Assembly (NCBI GenBank): GCA_026315105.1
Contig: CM048745.1
Span: forward strand, 740,510,506 to 740,574,505
Origin: Locusta migratoria
Lineage: Eukaryota; Arthropoda; Insecta; Orthoptera; Acrididae
DNA: 64,000 bases
Reading direction: 5' to 3'
A program made the translations under genes and the position numbers. Below, in pieces: positions 22,451 through 31,311 of the stretch. The notes beneath the pieces were generated by a model. That model searched no databases. It saw only the letters and a list, made by a program, of their open reading frames with translations, and was not told the DNA's origin. Positions within the stretch are counted from its first letter, which is position 1; the number at the start of each line of letters is the position of its first letter.

Positions 22451-22771
22451 GCAGTTTTTTGAATAAGACTTTTATATGCTTCAAATTGTTACGTACTGTT
22501 TATTGTTTAATGTTGTACTGGAAATCTAAACATGTAATTTTAACATAAATAAAGTACTTAAGTGTTTCCTTAAGGAGATAATGCACCGAAACTGTGTACT
22601 TTATCACAATGCAAAAATACTGTTGGGCACATTAGATGTTCATGGCTTAAATGAAAAAGCTGGTATCCGAAATGGGACATCCACATTACTTCGGTTAACC
22701 AGGGTTCTACTGTTCTTCTGCAGCTGGTCTCGCAGACCCTAACAGTTCCCTTCCATTTGAATTTGCATTTA

Positions 22772-23151
22772 TAATATAGTGAGGACAGTTTACTACTCAC
22801 CGCAAAGACGTGGCGACGAGCTGCGACAGGCACATACAAAAGACACACACATACAACACATTCAGCTATCGGCCATGGCCTTCTTCAGAAATAGAGCACT
22901 CACGCAATCACACAGGCACACAACACAGTCATACAACCATCACCTCCGACTGTCGGATGGTTGTATGACTGTGTTGTGTGCCTGTGTGATTGCGTGAGTG
23001 CTCTATTTCTGAAGAAGGCCATGGCCGATAGCTGAATGTGTTGTATGTGTGTGTCTTTTGTATGTGCCTGTCGCAGCTCGTCGCCACGTCTTTGCGGTGA
23101 GTAGTAAACTGTCCTCACTATATTATTTATTCCAACCTGGACTTTCCATTA
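22772..23151. mobile_element. Perfect palindromic repeat with 15-bp target duplication
   Basis: Inverted arms of about 169 bp (22772-22940 and 22957-23125) are identical as far as I can read, separated by 16 nt (CACCTCCGACTGTCGG). The right arm continues into a single-copy tail, TTTATTCCAACCTGGACTTTCCATTA. The whole is flanked by perfect TTGAATTTGCATTTA copies (22757-22771, 23152-23166). The unit contains CTGAAGAAGGCCATGG, CCGATAGCTGAATGTG, CTGTCGCAGCTCGTCGCC and GCGGTGAGTAG. Single units of the same family are at 34905-35140, 35705-35895 and 44080-44285. Confidence 0.95.
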
Positions 23152-23647
23152 TTGAATTTGCATTTAGATATATATTATTGAAGGAAGCTTTAGGAAATGA
23201 AGTAATATCATTAACAAACACTTTAATGCATTTACACAAAATTTACACACATACAAATTATCTGTTCTGAAAATAATGCATATACTCAGTGAGAAATTTT
23301 GATGACACAACCTTGGCACATGGCAACAGAATGTTCCAGGAAAATGTATTTCTTGCAGTTTTTACAAATATATTTGTGTTTTCTGTTCTTGCTTTTGCAG
23401 TCCACAAAGTGTCCTTGTCAAGTCATAGTTGATTCCACTTCAGAAATCTTCATACTACAAAGCTCTCCAATTCTCTCTGTCACTTTTCTTGTAAATATTT
23501 TTGTTGGTGCTCTTTGCTGAAGATCATCATGCAGAAGCTCAAATGAAAGCTACCTTAAAAATTCTTTTCTTCTCATTTGTTGCTTCTAATTTTCATTGAA
23601 AATAAACAATCATTGGACATCTTCTTGTGTTTCTAACTAAATTATAT

Positions 23648-23831
23648 AAATAGAAAAGAGATGACTTACCAAAAGGATCGGCTCGTCGATAGAAACAAAT
23701 AAAATCACACACAAACACACATACAATGTGTGATTTTATTTGTTTCTATCGACGAGCCGATCCTTTTGGTAAGTCATCTCTTTTCTATTTTTATTTTTGT
23801 TTATCCCACCGGGGAAGTTTCCCTCTATAAT
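23648..23831. mobile_element. Short palindromic repeat with 14-bp target duplication
   Basis: Arms of 64 bp (23648-23711 and 23727-23790) are perfect inverted copies around a 15-nt AC-rich loop. The right arm continues into a unique tail containing TTTATCCCACCGGGGAAG. Flanks TAACTAAATTATAT (23634-23647 and 23832-23845) are identical. The plan equals that of 22772-23151 with a different unit sequence. It lies within the piggyBac pseudogene. Confidence 0.93.
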
Positions 23832-24269
23832 TAACTAAATTATATGTTGCACTCATTCTGTCTACCACATCTATTCCACCTTTAGTAAGATTATAGAATG
23901 TGATAATTTCTGGCTTTTTATCATTTCCTGTGTTTTCGTCAATAATTCCATCATGATGCCTCAGAGACAAAGTAACACAACTAAGAGACTAATATGCAAT
24001 TTTTTTGAAACCCAAACATAGATTACTTTTCCTGATGGGTTTTAGTGTTAGTAAATTCATTTGGAAATTGTCTCTTATCCTTCCTCAGGGTACCAACTAA
24101 GGTTGTCTTCTGTGTTATCAGTGCATTGGCAAGCTTTTAACTCTAAAAATAATTGTCAGAAGTTATGTTGTGGTCTATATTCAGGATATGTCGTCAAAGT
24201 CTCTGAACAAGTTCCATTGGTCTGTTGTTTGTAGGGGCCTTCAGATGCCCAAAATACACCATCATGGTG

Positions 24270-24277
<8 letters not shown>

Positions 24278-24325
<48 letters not shown>
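24278..24325. repeat. poly(A) tract, about 48 A
   Basis: The A run interrupts the piggyBac pseudogene between its KIFAAVDA and HHDGVF segments (poly(T) on the coding strand). No flanking duplication is evident, so it may be a grown homopolymer instead of an insertion. Confidence 0.95.
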
Positions 24326-24328
<3 letters not shown>

Positions 24329-24504
24329 TGGCATCCACTGCTGCAAAAATCTTTAGTCCACATTTGTTTGACTTATTTGGCATGTACTGTCAGAATCTGC
24401 ATCTTCCATGGAACACTTCTAATTTTTCATCAAGCGTCACATATTCAGAAACTGTAAAAGCCTTCTGCAAGCTTTTGACAATTAGGATGAATAAGTGTCT
24501 TATC

Positions 24505-27500
24505 CACCCCCATGAACCACAGACATTGCCGAGGTGGGGTGGCTTGCGTGCCTCAACGATACAGATAGCCGTACCGTAGGTGCAACCACAGCGGAGGGGT
24601 ATCTGTGGAGAGGCCAGACAAACGTGTGGTTCCTGAAGAGGGGCAGCAGCCTTTTCAGTAGTTACAGGGGCAACAGTCTGGATGATTGACTGAGCTGGCC
24701 TTGTAACATCAGCTAATGTGGCCTTGCCACACAGCTACTGCGAACGGCTGAAAGCAAGGGGAAACTACAGCCGTTACCCTTCCCGAGGACATGCAGCTCT
24801 ACTGTATGAACATATGATGATGGCATCCTCTCGGGTAAAATATTCCGGAGGTAAAATAGTCCCCCATTCGGATCTCCGGGCGGGGACTACTCAGGAGGAT
24901 GTGATCATCAGGAAAGACAATACTGGCATTCTACGGGTCGGAGCGTGGAATGTTAGATCCCTTAATCGAGTAGGAAAATTAGAAAATTTAAAAAGGGAAA
25001 TGGATAGGTTGAAGTTAGATATAGTGGGGATTAGTGAAGTTCGGTGGCAGGATGAACAGGATTTCTGGTCAGGTGAGTACAGGATTATAAATACAAAATC
25101 AATTGGGAGTATCACAGGAGTAGGATTGATAATGAATAAGAAAATAGGAATGCGGGTAAACTACTATGACCAGCACAGTGATCGCATTATCATTGTCAAG
25201 ATAGATACGAAGCCAACACCGACAACAGTAGTACAGGTTTATATGCCAACTAGCTCTGCCGATGATGAGGAAATCGAAGAAATATATGAGGAGCTAAAGG
25301 AAATTATTCAGACAATTAGGGGAGAGGAAAACTTAATTGTAATGGGAGACTGGAATTCGGTAGTAGGACAAGGAAGGGAAGGGAAGATAGTAGGTGAATA
25401 TGGTCTGGGCAAAAGGAATGAAAGAGGAAGCCGCCTGGTAGAATTTTGCACAGAACATAATTTAGTTATAACAAACACCTGGTTCAAGAATCACAAAAGA
25501 AGGTTGTATACGTGGAAGAGACCAGGAGACACCGGAAGATACCAGATAGATTTTATAATGGTAAGACATAGATTTCGGAATCAGGTTCTACAGTGTAAGA
25601 CGTACCCAGGGGCAGATATAGACTCTGACCATAACTTGTTGGTTATGAACTGTAGGCTGAAACTGAAGAAACTACAAAAAGGTAGGAAAATAAGGAGATG
25701 GGACCTGGATAAATTGAAGGAACCTGAGGTTCTTAAGAATTTCAGAGGGAGCTTTAGGCAACAATTGACAGAAACGGGGGAAAATAAAACAGTAGAGGAG
25801 GAATGGGTAAAATTGAGAGATGAAATAGTGAAGGTAGCAGAGGAGAAAGTAGGTAGGAAGGAAAGACCTACAAAAAATCCTTGGATATCACAGGAGATAC
25901 TAAATTTAATCGATGAAAGGAGAAAATATAAAAATGCAGTAAATGAAACAGGCAAAATGGAGTACAGAAGACTAAGAAATGAGATTGACAGGAAGTGTAA
26001 AATGGCTAAGCAGGAGTGGCTAGAAGGCAAATGCAAGGATGTAGAAGAATGTATAAATAGGGGAAAAATAGATACAGCCTACAGGAAAATAAAAGAAACA
26101 TTTGGAGATAAGAAAAACAGCTCTATGAATATCAAGGACACTGATGGAAAACCAGTTCTCAGCAAAGAAGGGAAAGCTGAAAGGTGGAAAGAGTATATAG
26201 AGGGACTCTACAAAGGAAATGAACTTCGAGACAATATTGTAGGAAGGGAAGAGGATGTAGGTGAAGATGAAATAGGAGATACTGTACTGAGAGAAGAATT
26301 TGACAGAGCCCTGAAAGACCTAAGTCGAAACAAGGCCCCTGGAGTAGATGATATTCCCTCAGAGTTACTGAAGTCTCTGGGAGAACCAGCCATGACAAAA
26401 TTGTTTCACCTGGTGTGTAAGATGTATGAGACAGGTGAAGTACCCTCAGACTTTAAGAAAAATGTTATAATTCCCATCCCTAAGAAAGCAGGTGCAGACA
26501 GGTGTGAAAACTACAGAACCATCAGTTTAATAAGTCATGGCTGCAAAATATTAACGCGAATTATATACAGAAGGATGGAAAAGCTGGTAGAAGCCGACCT
26601 CGGGGAAGATCAGTTTGGGTTCAGGAGAAAGGTAGGAACACGGGAGGCAATACTCACTTTACGGCTTATCCTAGAAGATAGATTAAGAAAAGGCAAACCT
26701 ACATTTCTAGCTTTTGTAGATTTGGAGAAGGCTTTTGACAATGTTGATTGGAATAAACTCTTTCAAGTTCTAAAGCAAGCAGGAGTAAAATATAGGGAAC
26801 GTAAGGTTATTTACAACTTGTACAAAAACCAGACAGCGGTTGTCAGAGTTGAAGGGCATGAAAGGGATGCAGTGGTTGGAAAGGGAGTAAGACAGGGTTG
26901 TAGTCTTTCTCCATTGTTGTTCAATTTGTACATTGAGCAAGCTATAAAGGAAAGCAAGGAGAAATTTGGAGAAGGAATTAAAGTTCAGGGTGAAGAATTA
27001 AAAACATTGCGTTTTGCCGACGACATAGTAATTCTGTCAGATACAGCAAAGGACCTGGAAGAGCAATTGAACGGAATGGACAGTGTGCTGAAAGGTGCAT
27101 ATAAGATGAACATTAACAAGAGCAAAACTAGGGTAATGGAGTGCAGTGTAAGAAAATCAGGTGATGCTGAAGGAATTAGATTGGGAAACGAAGCAATAAA
27201 GGAGGTAGATGAGTTTTGTTACTTGGGCAGTAAAATAACAAATGATGGTCGCAGTACAGAGGATATAAAAAGCAGAATGGCAATGGGTAGGAAAGCGTTC
27301 TTGAAAAAGAGAAATTTGTTAACATCGAATATTGATTTAAACCTAAGGAAGTCCTTTTTGAAGGCATTTGTATGGAGTGTTGCCTTGTATGGGAGTGAGA
27401 CATGGACGATAAACAGTGCGGACAGGAAGAGGGTTGAAGCTTTTGAAATTTGGTGCTACAGAAGAATGCTGAAGATTAGGTGGGTGGATCGCGTATCTAA

Positions 27501-27796
27501 TGAGGAGGTACTGAACAGAATTGGGGAGAAAAGGTATTTCTGGCATACCTTGACTAAAAGAAGGGATAGATTGGTAGGACACATTCTTAGACATCAAGGA
27601 ATTGTGAATTTAGCGTTGGAGGGAAGTGTGTGGGGAAAAAATCGCAGGGGAAGACCAAGAGATGGATACAGTAAGCAGATTCAGACAGATGTAGGTTGTC
27701 GTTCTTATGTGGAGATGAAGAGGCTTGCTCAGGATAGAGTAGGGTGGAGAGCTGCATCAAACCAGTCTCCGGACTGAAGACCACAACAACAACAAC
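24505..27796 (+). mobile_element. Complete RTE-like LINE with intact ORF and 12-bp target duplication
   Basis: The element starts CACCCCCATGAACCACAG, has a 5' region of 213 bp, one long ORF, and ends GACTGAAGACCA(CAA)n. Perfect AAGTGTCTTATC copies flank it (24493-24504, 27797-27808). The target was the antisense strand of a piggyBac pseudogene. Complete ends, an open ORF and a perfect duplication suggest a young insertion. A single-ORF APE-type LINE of this kind resembles the RTE group, though I cannot fix the clade without a tree. Confidence 0.95.
24718..27777 (+). CDS. LINE endonuclease-reverse transcriptase, intact
   Basis: The 1019-codon ORF starts MALPHSYCERL and ends RAASNQSPD. An AP-endonuclease-like domain occupies about residues 75-310, with AWNVRSLNR, GISEVRWQ (catalytic Glu), VYMPTS, MGDWNSVVG, YQIDFIMV and DSDHNLLV. 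RT occupies about residues 510-800, with APGVDDIPSELL, FVDLEKAFDNVDW (motif A), GVRQGCSLSPLLFNLY (motif B) and RFADDIVILSD (motif C, with its catalytic Asp pair). The C-terminal part contains IRWVDRVSNEEVLNRIGEKR and WGKNRRGRPRDG. The enzyme would nick genomic DNA and prime cDNA synthesis of its own RNA. All recognised catalytic residues are present. The first ATG is used because the equivalent ATG and upstream sequence are also present in the copy at 10887. An alternative start further in cannot be excluded. Confidence 0.93.
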   Translation: MALPHSYCERLKARGNYSRYPSRGHAALLYEHMMMASSRVKYSGGKIVPHSDLRAGTTQEDVIIRKDNTGILRVGAWNVRSLNRVGKLENLKREMDRLKLDIVGISEVRWQDEQDFWSGEYRIINTKSIGSITGVGLIMNKKIGMRVNYYDQHSDRIIIVKIDTKPTPTTVVQVYMPTSSADDEEIEEIYEELKEIIQTIRGEENLIVMGDWNSVVGQGREGKIVGEYGLGKRNERGSRLVEFCTEHNLVITNTWFKNHKRRLYTWKRPGDTGRYQIDFIMVRHRFRNQVLQCKTYPGADIDSDHNLLVMNCRLKLKKLQKGRKIRRWDLDKLKEPEVLKNFRGSFRQQLTETGENKTVEEEWVKLRDEIVKVAEEKVGRKERPTKNPWISQEILNLIDERRKYKNAVNETGKMEYRRLRNEIDRKCKMAKQEWLEGKCKDVEECINRGKIDTAYRKIKETFGDKKNSSMNIKDTDGKPVLSKEGKAERWKEYIEGLYKGNELRDNIVGREEDVGEDEIGDTVLREEFDRALKDLSRNKAPGVDDIPSELLKSLGEPAMTKLFHLVCKMYETGEVPSDFKKNVIIPIPKKAGADRCENYRTISLISHGCKILTRIIYRRMEKLVEADLGEDQFGFRRKVGTREAILTLRLILEDRLRKGKPTFLAFVDLEKAFDNVDWNKLFQVLKQAGVKYRERKVIYNLYKNQTAVVRVEGHERDAVVGKGVRQGCSLSPLLFNLYIEQAIKESKEKFGEGIKVQGEELKTLRFADDIVILSDTAKDLEEQLNGMDSVLKGAYKMNINKSKTRVMECSVRKSGDAEGIRLGNEAIKEVDEFCYLGSKITNDGRSTEDIKSRMAMGRKAFLKKRNLLTSNIDLNLRKSFLKAFVWSVALYGSETWTINSADRKRVEAFEIWCYRRMLKIRWVDRVSNEEVLNRIGEKRYFWHTLTKRRDRLVGHILRHQGIVNLALEGSVWGKNRRGRPRDGYSKQIQTDVGCRSYVEMKRLAQDRVGWRAASNQSPD

Positions 27797-28095
27797 AAGT
27801 GTCTTATCACCACCAAGTGATCTGTTTTCTGACTTTCAAATCTTTTAACTTAGTCAATGGGCATGCATTACACCGGCATAATACAATAAACCCTATTAAG
27901 CCTTTATTTCACTTTTATTAGTTTGTTGGGCATCTCTTTTCCTAGAAAAGTTTCCCTGGATACTTTGAATGTGCCTATTCGTACAGTCAACGAGTATGTC
28001 CATAATTTGTTCATCAACAAACAATTCCCAGCACTGCAGAGGATTTATAGCAAATTTCACAGCATGTTTCACGCCCTGGTAAGTAAGTTATGATG

Positions 28096-30280
28096 TTCTA
28101 CATCTACATCTACATCTACATACATACTCCGCAATTCACTGTAAGGTGCGTGGCGGAGGGTACACTGTACCACTACTAGGCATTTCCTTTCCTATTCCAC
28201 TCCCAAATTGAACGAGGAAAAAAAGAATGCCTATATGCCTCCGTACGAGCCCTAATTTCTCTTATCTTGTCTTTGTGATCTTTACGCGAAATGTAAGTAG
28301 GCGGCAGCAAGATCGTACTACACTCAGCTTCAAATTCCGGCCCTCTAAATGTACTTAACAAAAATTCACGAAAAGAACGTCGTCTTTCTTCCAGCGATCC
28401 CCAATTGAGTTGCCGGAGCATTTCCGTGACACTCGCGCATTGGTCGAACCTACCGGTAACAAATCTAGCTGCTCGCCTCTGAACCGCCTCTATGTCTTCC
28501 TTCAAACCGATCTGCTGCGGATCCCAAATACTTGAGCAATACTCAAGACGTGGTCGTACAAGCGTTTTATACGCGGTCTCCTTTACAGGTGAAGTACATC
28601 TTCCCAAAATTCTCCCAATAAACCGAAGTTGGCTGTCTGCCTTACTCACAACTATCCTTACATGCTCGTTCCATTTCATATCGCTCTGCAATGTTACGCC
28701 TAGATATTTGAACGACGCGACAGCATCAAGAAGCTCACTACTAATGCTGTATTCGAACATTATAGGATTGTTTTTTCTACTCATGCGCATCACCTTACAT
28801 TTTTCTACATTGAGAGCTAGCTGCCATTCTTCGCACCAACTAGAAATTTTGTCTAAGTCAACCTGTATGCTATTACAGTCAGTTACAGACGACACCCTCC
28901 CATACACCACAGCATCATCAGCAAACAGCCGCAAATTACAACTTACTCTGTCCATCAGATCATTTATATAGATAGAAAATAATAGCGGTCCTATCACACT
29001 CCCCTGGGGCACAACTGACGATACACTCGTCTCTGATGAACACTCGCCGTCGAGAACAACGTGCTGCGTTCTATTACTTAGGAAGTCTTCCAGCCAATCA
29101 CAAAGCTGTGAACCTATTCCATAAGCTCGTATCTTCGTTAGCAGTCTGCAGTGTGGCACCGCGTCGAACGCCTTTTTGAAGTCGAGAAAAACACAATCAG
29201 CCTGTTGCCCTTCGTCCATGGCTCGCAAGATGTCATGTGAGAAAAGGGCAAGCTGAGTTTCACATGAACGATGTTTCCTAAACCCGTGCTGATTCATGGA
29301 AAGAAGCTTTTCCGTTTCAAGGAAATTTACTATATTCGAACTGAGAATATGCTCCAAAATTCTACATGAAACTGATGTCAACGATATTGGCCTGTAATTG
29401 TATGGGTCAGTTTTCTTTCCTTTCTTATAAACGGGAGTCACCTGCACTTTTTTCCAATCACTAGGAACTTTGCGCTGAATTAAAGATTCGCTATAAATGC
29501 GAGCTAAGTAGGGGGCCAACGCCGCAGAATAGTCTTTGTAAAACCGAACTGGTATTCCATCCGGACCAGCATACTTTTTCGTATTTAGCTCTCTCAGCTG
29601 CTTCTCTACACCGGAAATACCTATTGCTATGTCCCCCATTTCGAAATTAGTACGTTGATCAAATGGTGGTATATTTGTGTGGTCCTCCTGCGTGAAAGAT
29701 TTCTTAAAGGTTAAATTTAGAACTTCAGCTTTCCGTTTGCTTTCTTCTATTACTGCCTCGGAATGATCAACTAGTGCCTGGACAGTGGGGCTTTGACCCG
29801 CTTATCGATTTTACATAGGACCAGAATTTTTTCGGGTTCTCGGAAAGATCTTTTGCTAAGGTATGGCTATGATACCTGTAACTATTGTATGCTTCACGCA
29901 TCGATCTTTTTATAGACGCACGAATCTCTACTAACTTTTGCCTGTCATCATTTGCGTGTTCTTTTTTGAATCGAGAGTGCAACAGCCTTTGCTTTCTCAG
30001 CAGCTTTCTAACATTATTATTATACCACGGTGGATCTTTTCCATCCTTAATCGTCTTTACTGGCACATATTTCTCTAACCCTTTATGTACAATGCACTTA
30101 AATTTAGTCTACAATTCCTCTACATCCATAGTCCCGGAATTAAACGATGCCCATTCATTTTCTAAGTGCGATCGTAACATTTGCTTGTCGGCTCTTCCCA
30201 ACAAAAACACGCTCCTAGCCTTCTTGATTGGTTTATGAACTTTGGTCACCATCGACGCTATGACGATATCATGATCTTGA
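28096..30280 (-). mobile_element. CR1-like LINE, 5'-truncated, nearly intact
   Basis: Minus-strand element whose 3' end is a repeated GATGTAGATGTAGATGTAG tail (about 28098-28120), as in CR1-type LINEs that end in short tandem repeats. Its 5' end (about 30280) lies in the end of the endonuclease domain (DHDIVIASM). It is inserted in the piggyBac pseudogene, whose pieces resume on either side. A second, much older copy lies at 52830-54120. Confidence 0.88.
28176..30265 (-). pseudogene. CR1-like LINE reverse transcriptase, two lesions
   Basis: Starting within the endonuclease end (HDIVIASMVTKVHK), the frame runs through DPPWYNNNVRKLLRKQ and KKFWSYVKSISG. It is broken by one stop at about 30110 (VEEL-stop-TKFK) and one frameshift at about 29795. 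The last 487 codons (28176-29639) are open, with YAGPDGIPVRFYK, YNYRPISLTSV, FLDFKKAFDAVPH (motif A), VPQGSVIGPLLFSIYIND (motif B), LRLFADDAVVYG (motif C, FADD) and a thumb region VRPRLEYCSSIWDPQ. The C-terminus is AYRHSFFPRSIWEWN. Few lesions in over 2 kb suggest a fairly recent insertion, but it is not autonomous because the endonuclease is missing. Confidence 0.9.
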
Positions 30281-30560
30281 TGCTGTTATGAGAATGTGTG
30301 TGAGTGTTCTTTGGTGGAGCATATGATTTCTATACTGTACCATCTTTCCTGACATACACATTACTCCCAGGCCCACTATCAGTTTATTCCGATTCACCAC
30401 TTCACGTTTCTTGTTTGGAGCCAGAATCAATTTCGCACTCTAGATCCTGGATTTGTTCGAAATTGGTTTCTCCATCTTCATAATCACCAGCTTCACTTTC
30501 AGCCACCAGTCCTTCAAGCTGTTGCTTAATTCTCTCCCATTGTGCCTCTTAAGAATAAGT

Positions 30561-31311
30561 CACAATGGAGTTGCAATACTTACAACACACAAAAAATTAT
30601 GAAGCAAGAAAACGTCTGATCTAATACTAAACAAAGCCAATACAGCAAATATGCACTAGTGGGAATAACCTCAGTTGAACGAACACCTGTGCACGCAGCT
30701 GGTCCGTGACACCCTAGACCTCTTTGTTGTGAGCTATCCAGGAACTGCTATAGTAGAAATATGAGGTACATCATATCACACAACTCCCAATATGTTCACT
30801 TAAAGGTAGTAAGATGACGGCATCTTGCAAGCAATTTTCAGGTATTGAATTTATGTCAAAATATTCTCTTTGGTCTGACAGACAACCTGCATGTACTGTC
30901 AGGTTATATTAATTACAAAACTTAATGAAGAGGCTGTATCTCGTCTTAGCGTCTTGCCATCAAATTTTCATGCCACTTGTGTGATGCATTAAGCTTTTAC
31001 ATGTATCTTTCTTTGAAAAGTTGTAAGCTGGTTGCTTTGGGAAAACACTGTATGGCTTTTCTTAGGACCCACTGTGCTACGAGCCAGTTGGGGTCATAAG
31101 GTGAATGCCAGCACTGTCCCCCCACATCCTCCTCTGCTCCCAACTGGGGAACATAAAATACCTCCCCACTCAATTTCTAACAAATAAACGGTGTCAAAAC
31201 AGAAGGAAATTACTAGACCCAATGGCTGAAAAGAGCATTAAAGAAACTCTCTAACAGCCAGTAAAAAAATTAAAAAAAAAAAAAAAAATAGTCTCCAAAA
31301 GTCTCTCACTA
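30561..31311. other. Spacer, nothing recognised
   Basis: No coding pattern is seen. By position it should contain the 5' end of the piggyBac relic, but I found no CCC-type terminal repeat beside a TTAA. A short A(17)-rich run lies near 31268-31290. Confidence 0.4.

Larger units (their letters stand above)
15904..22712 (+). mobile_element. Tigger (pogo/Tc1-mariner) relic with both ends
   Basis: The left end reads CAGTATAACCCCGCTTAAC after a TA (15902-15903). The right end, reverse-complemented, reads CAGTAGAACCCTGGTTAAC (22694-22712). These match at about 21 of 25 positions and have the CAGT-A-AACC form of Tigger-like elements. A decayed pogo-type transposase lies between them in the plus orientation (20160-21160 and 22330-22450). 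The 6.8-kb span is swollen by later insertions: a SINE-like repeat, a 0.69-kb palindrome and a Penelope fragment. The expected right-hand TA reads TT. Confidence 0.75.
23270..30560 (-). pseudogene. piggyBac transposase pseudogene split by several insertions
   Basis: Read on the minus strand, four separated pieces give one transposase in order. Piece 1 (about 30560-30281): an acidic N-terminal part, then VYVRKDGTV-KSYAPPKNT. Piece 2 (28095-27797): ELFVDEQIMDILVDCTNRHI and a GLLYYAGV-like motif. Piece 3 (24504 to about 23850): SEYVTLDEKLEVFHGRCRF with NKCGLKIFAAVDA, then NITSDNYF, TTLVGTLRKDKRQFPNEF, and ITFYNLTKGGIDVVDRMSA. Piece 4 (23633 to about 23280): a Cys-rich end with KYICKNCKKYIFLEHS-like sequence, the zinc-binding C-terminus. 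The three catalytic Asp positions (LDEK, SDNYF, GIDVVD) are readable, but stops and frameshifts abound. A CR1-like LINE, an RTE-like LINE and a palindromic repeat lie between or within the pieces, and a poly(A) run interrupts piece 3. Its own TTAA-flanked ends were not found. Confidence 0.85.

Noticed and set aside
22779..23118. Two nearly identical 72-codon frames on opposite strands (MRTVYYSPQRRGDEL)
   Set aside because: They are mirror images created by the perfect palindrome; the sequence is a repeat, not a duplicated gene.
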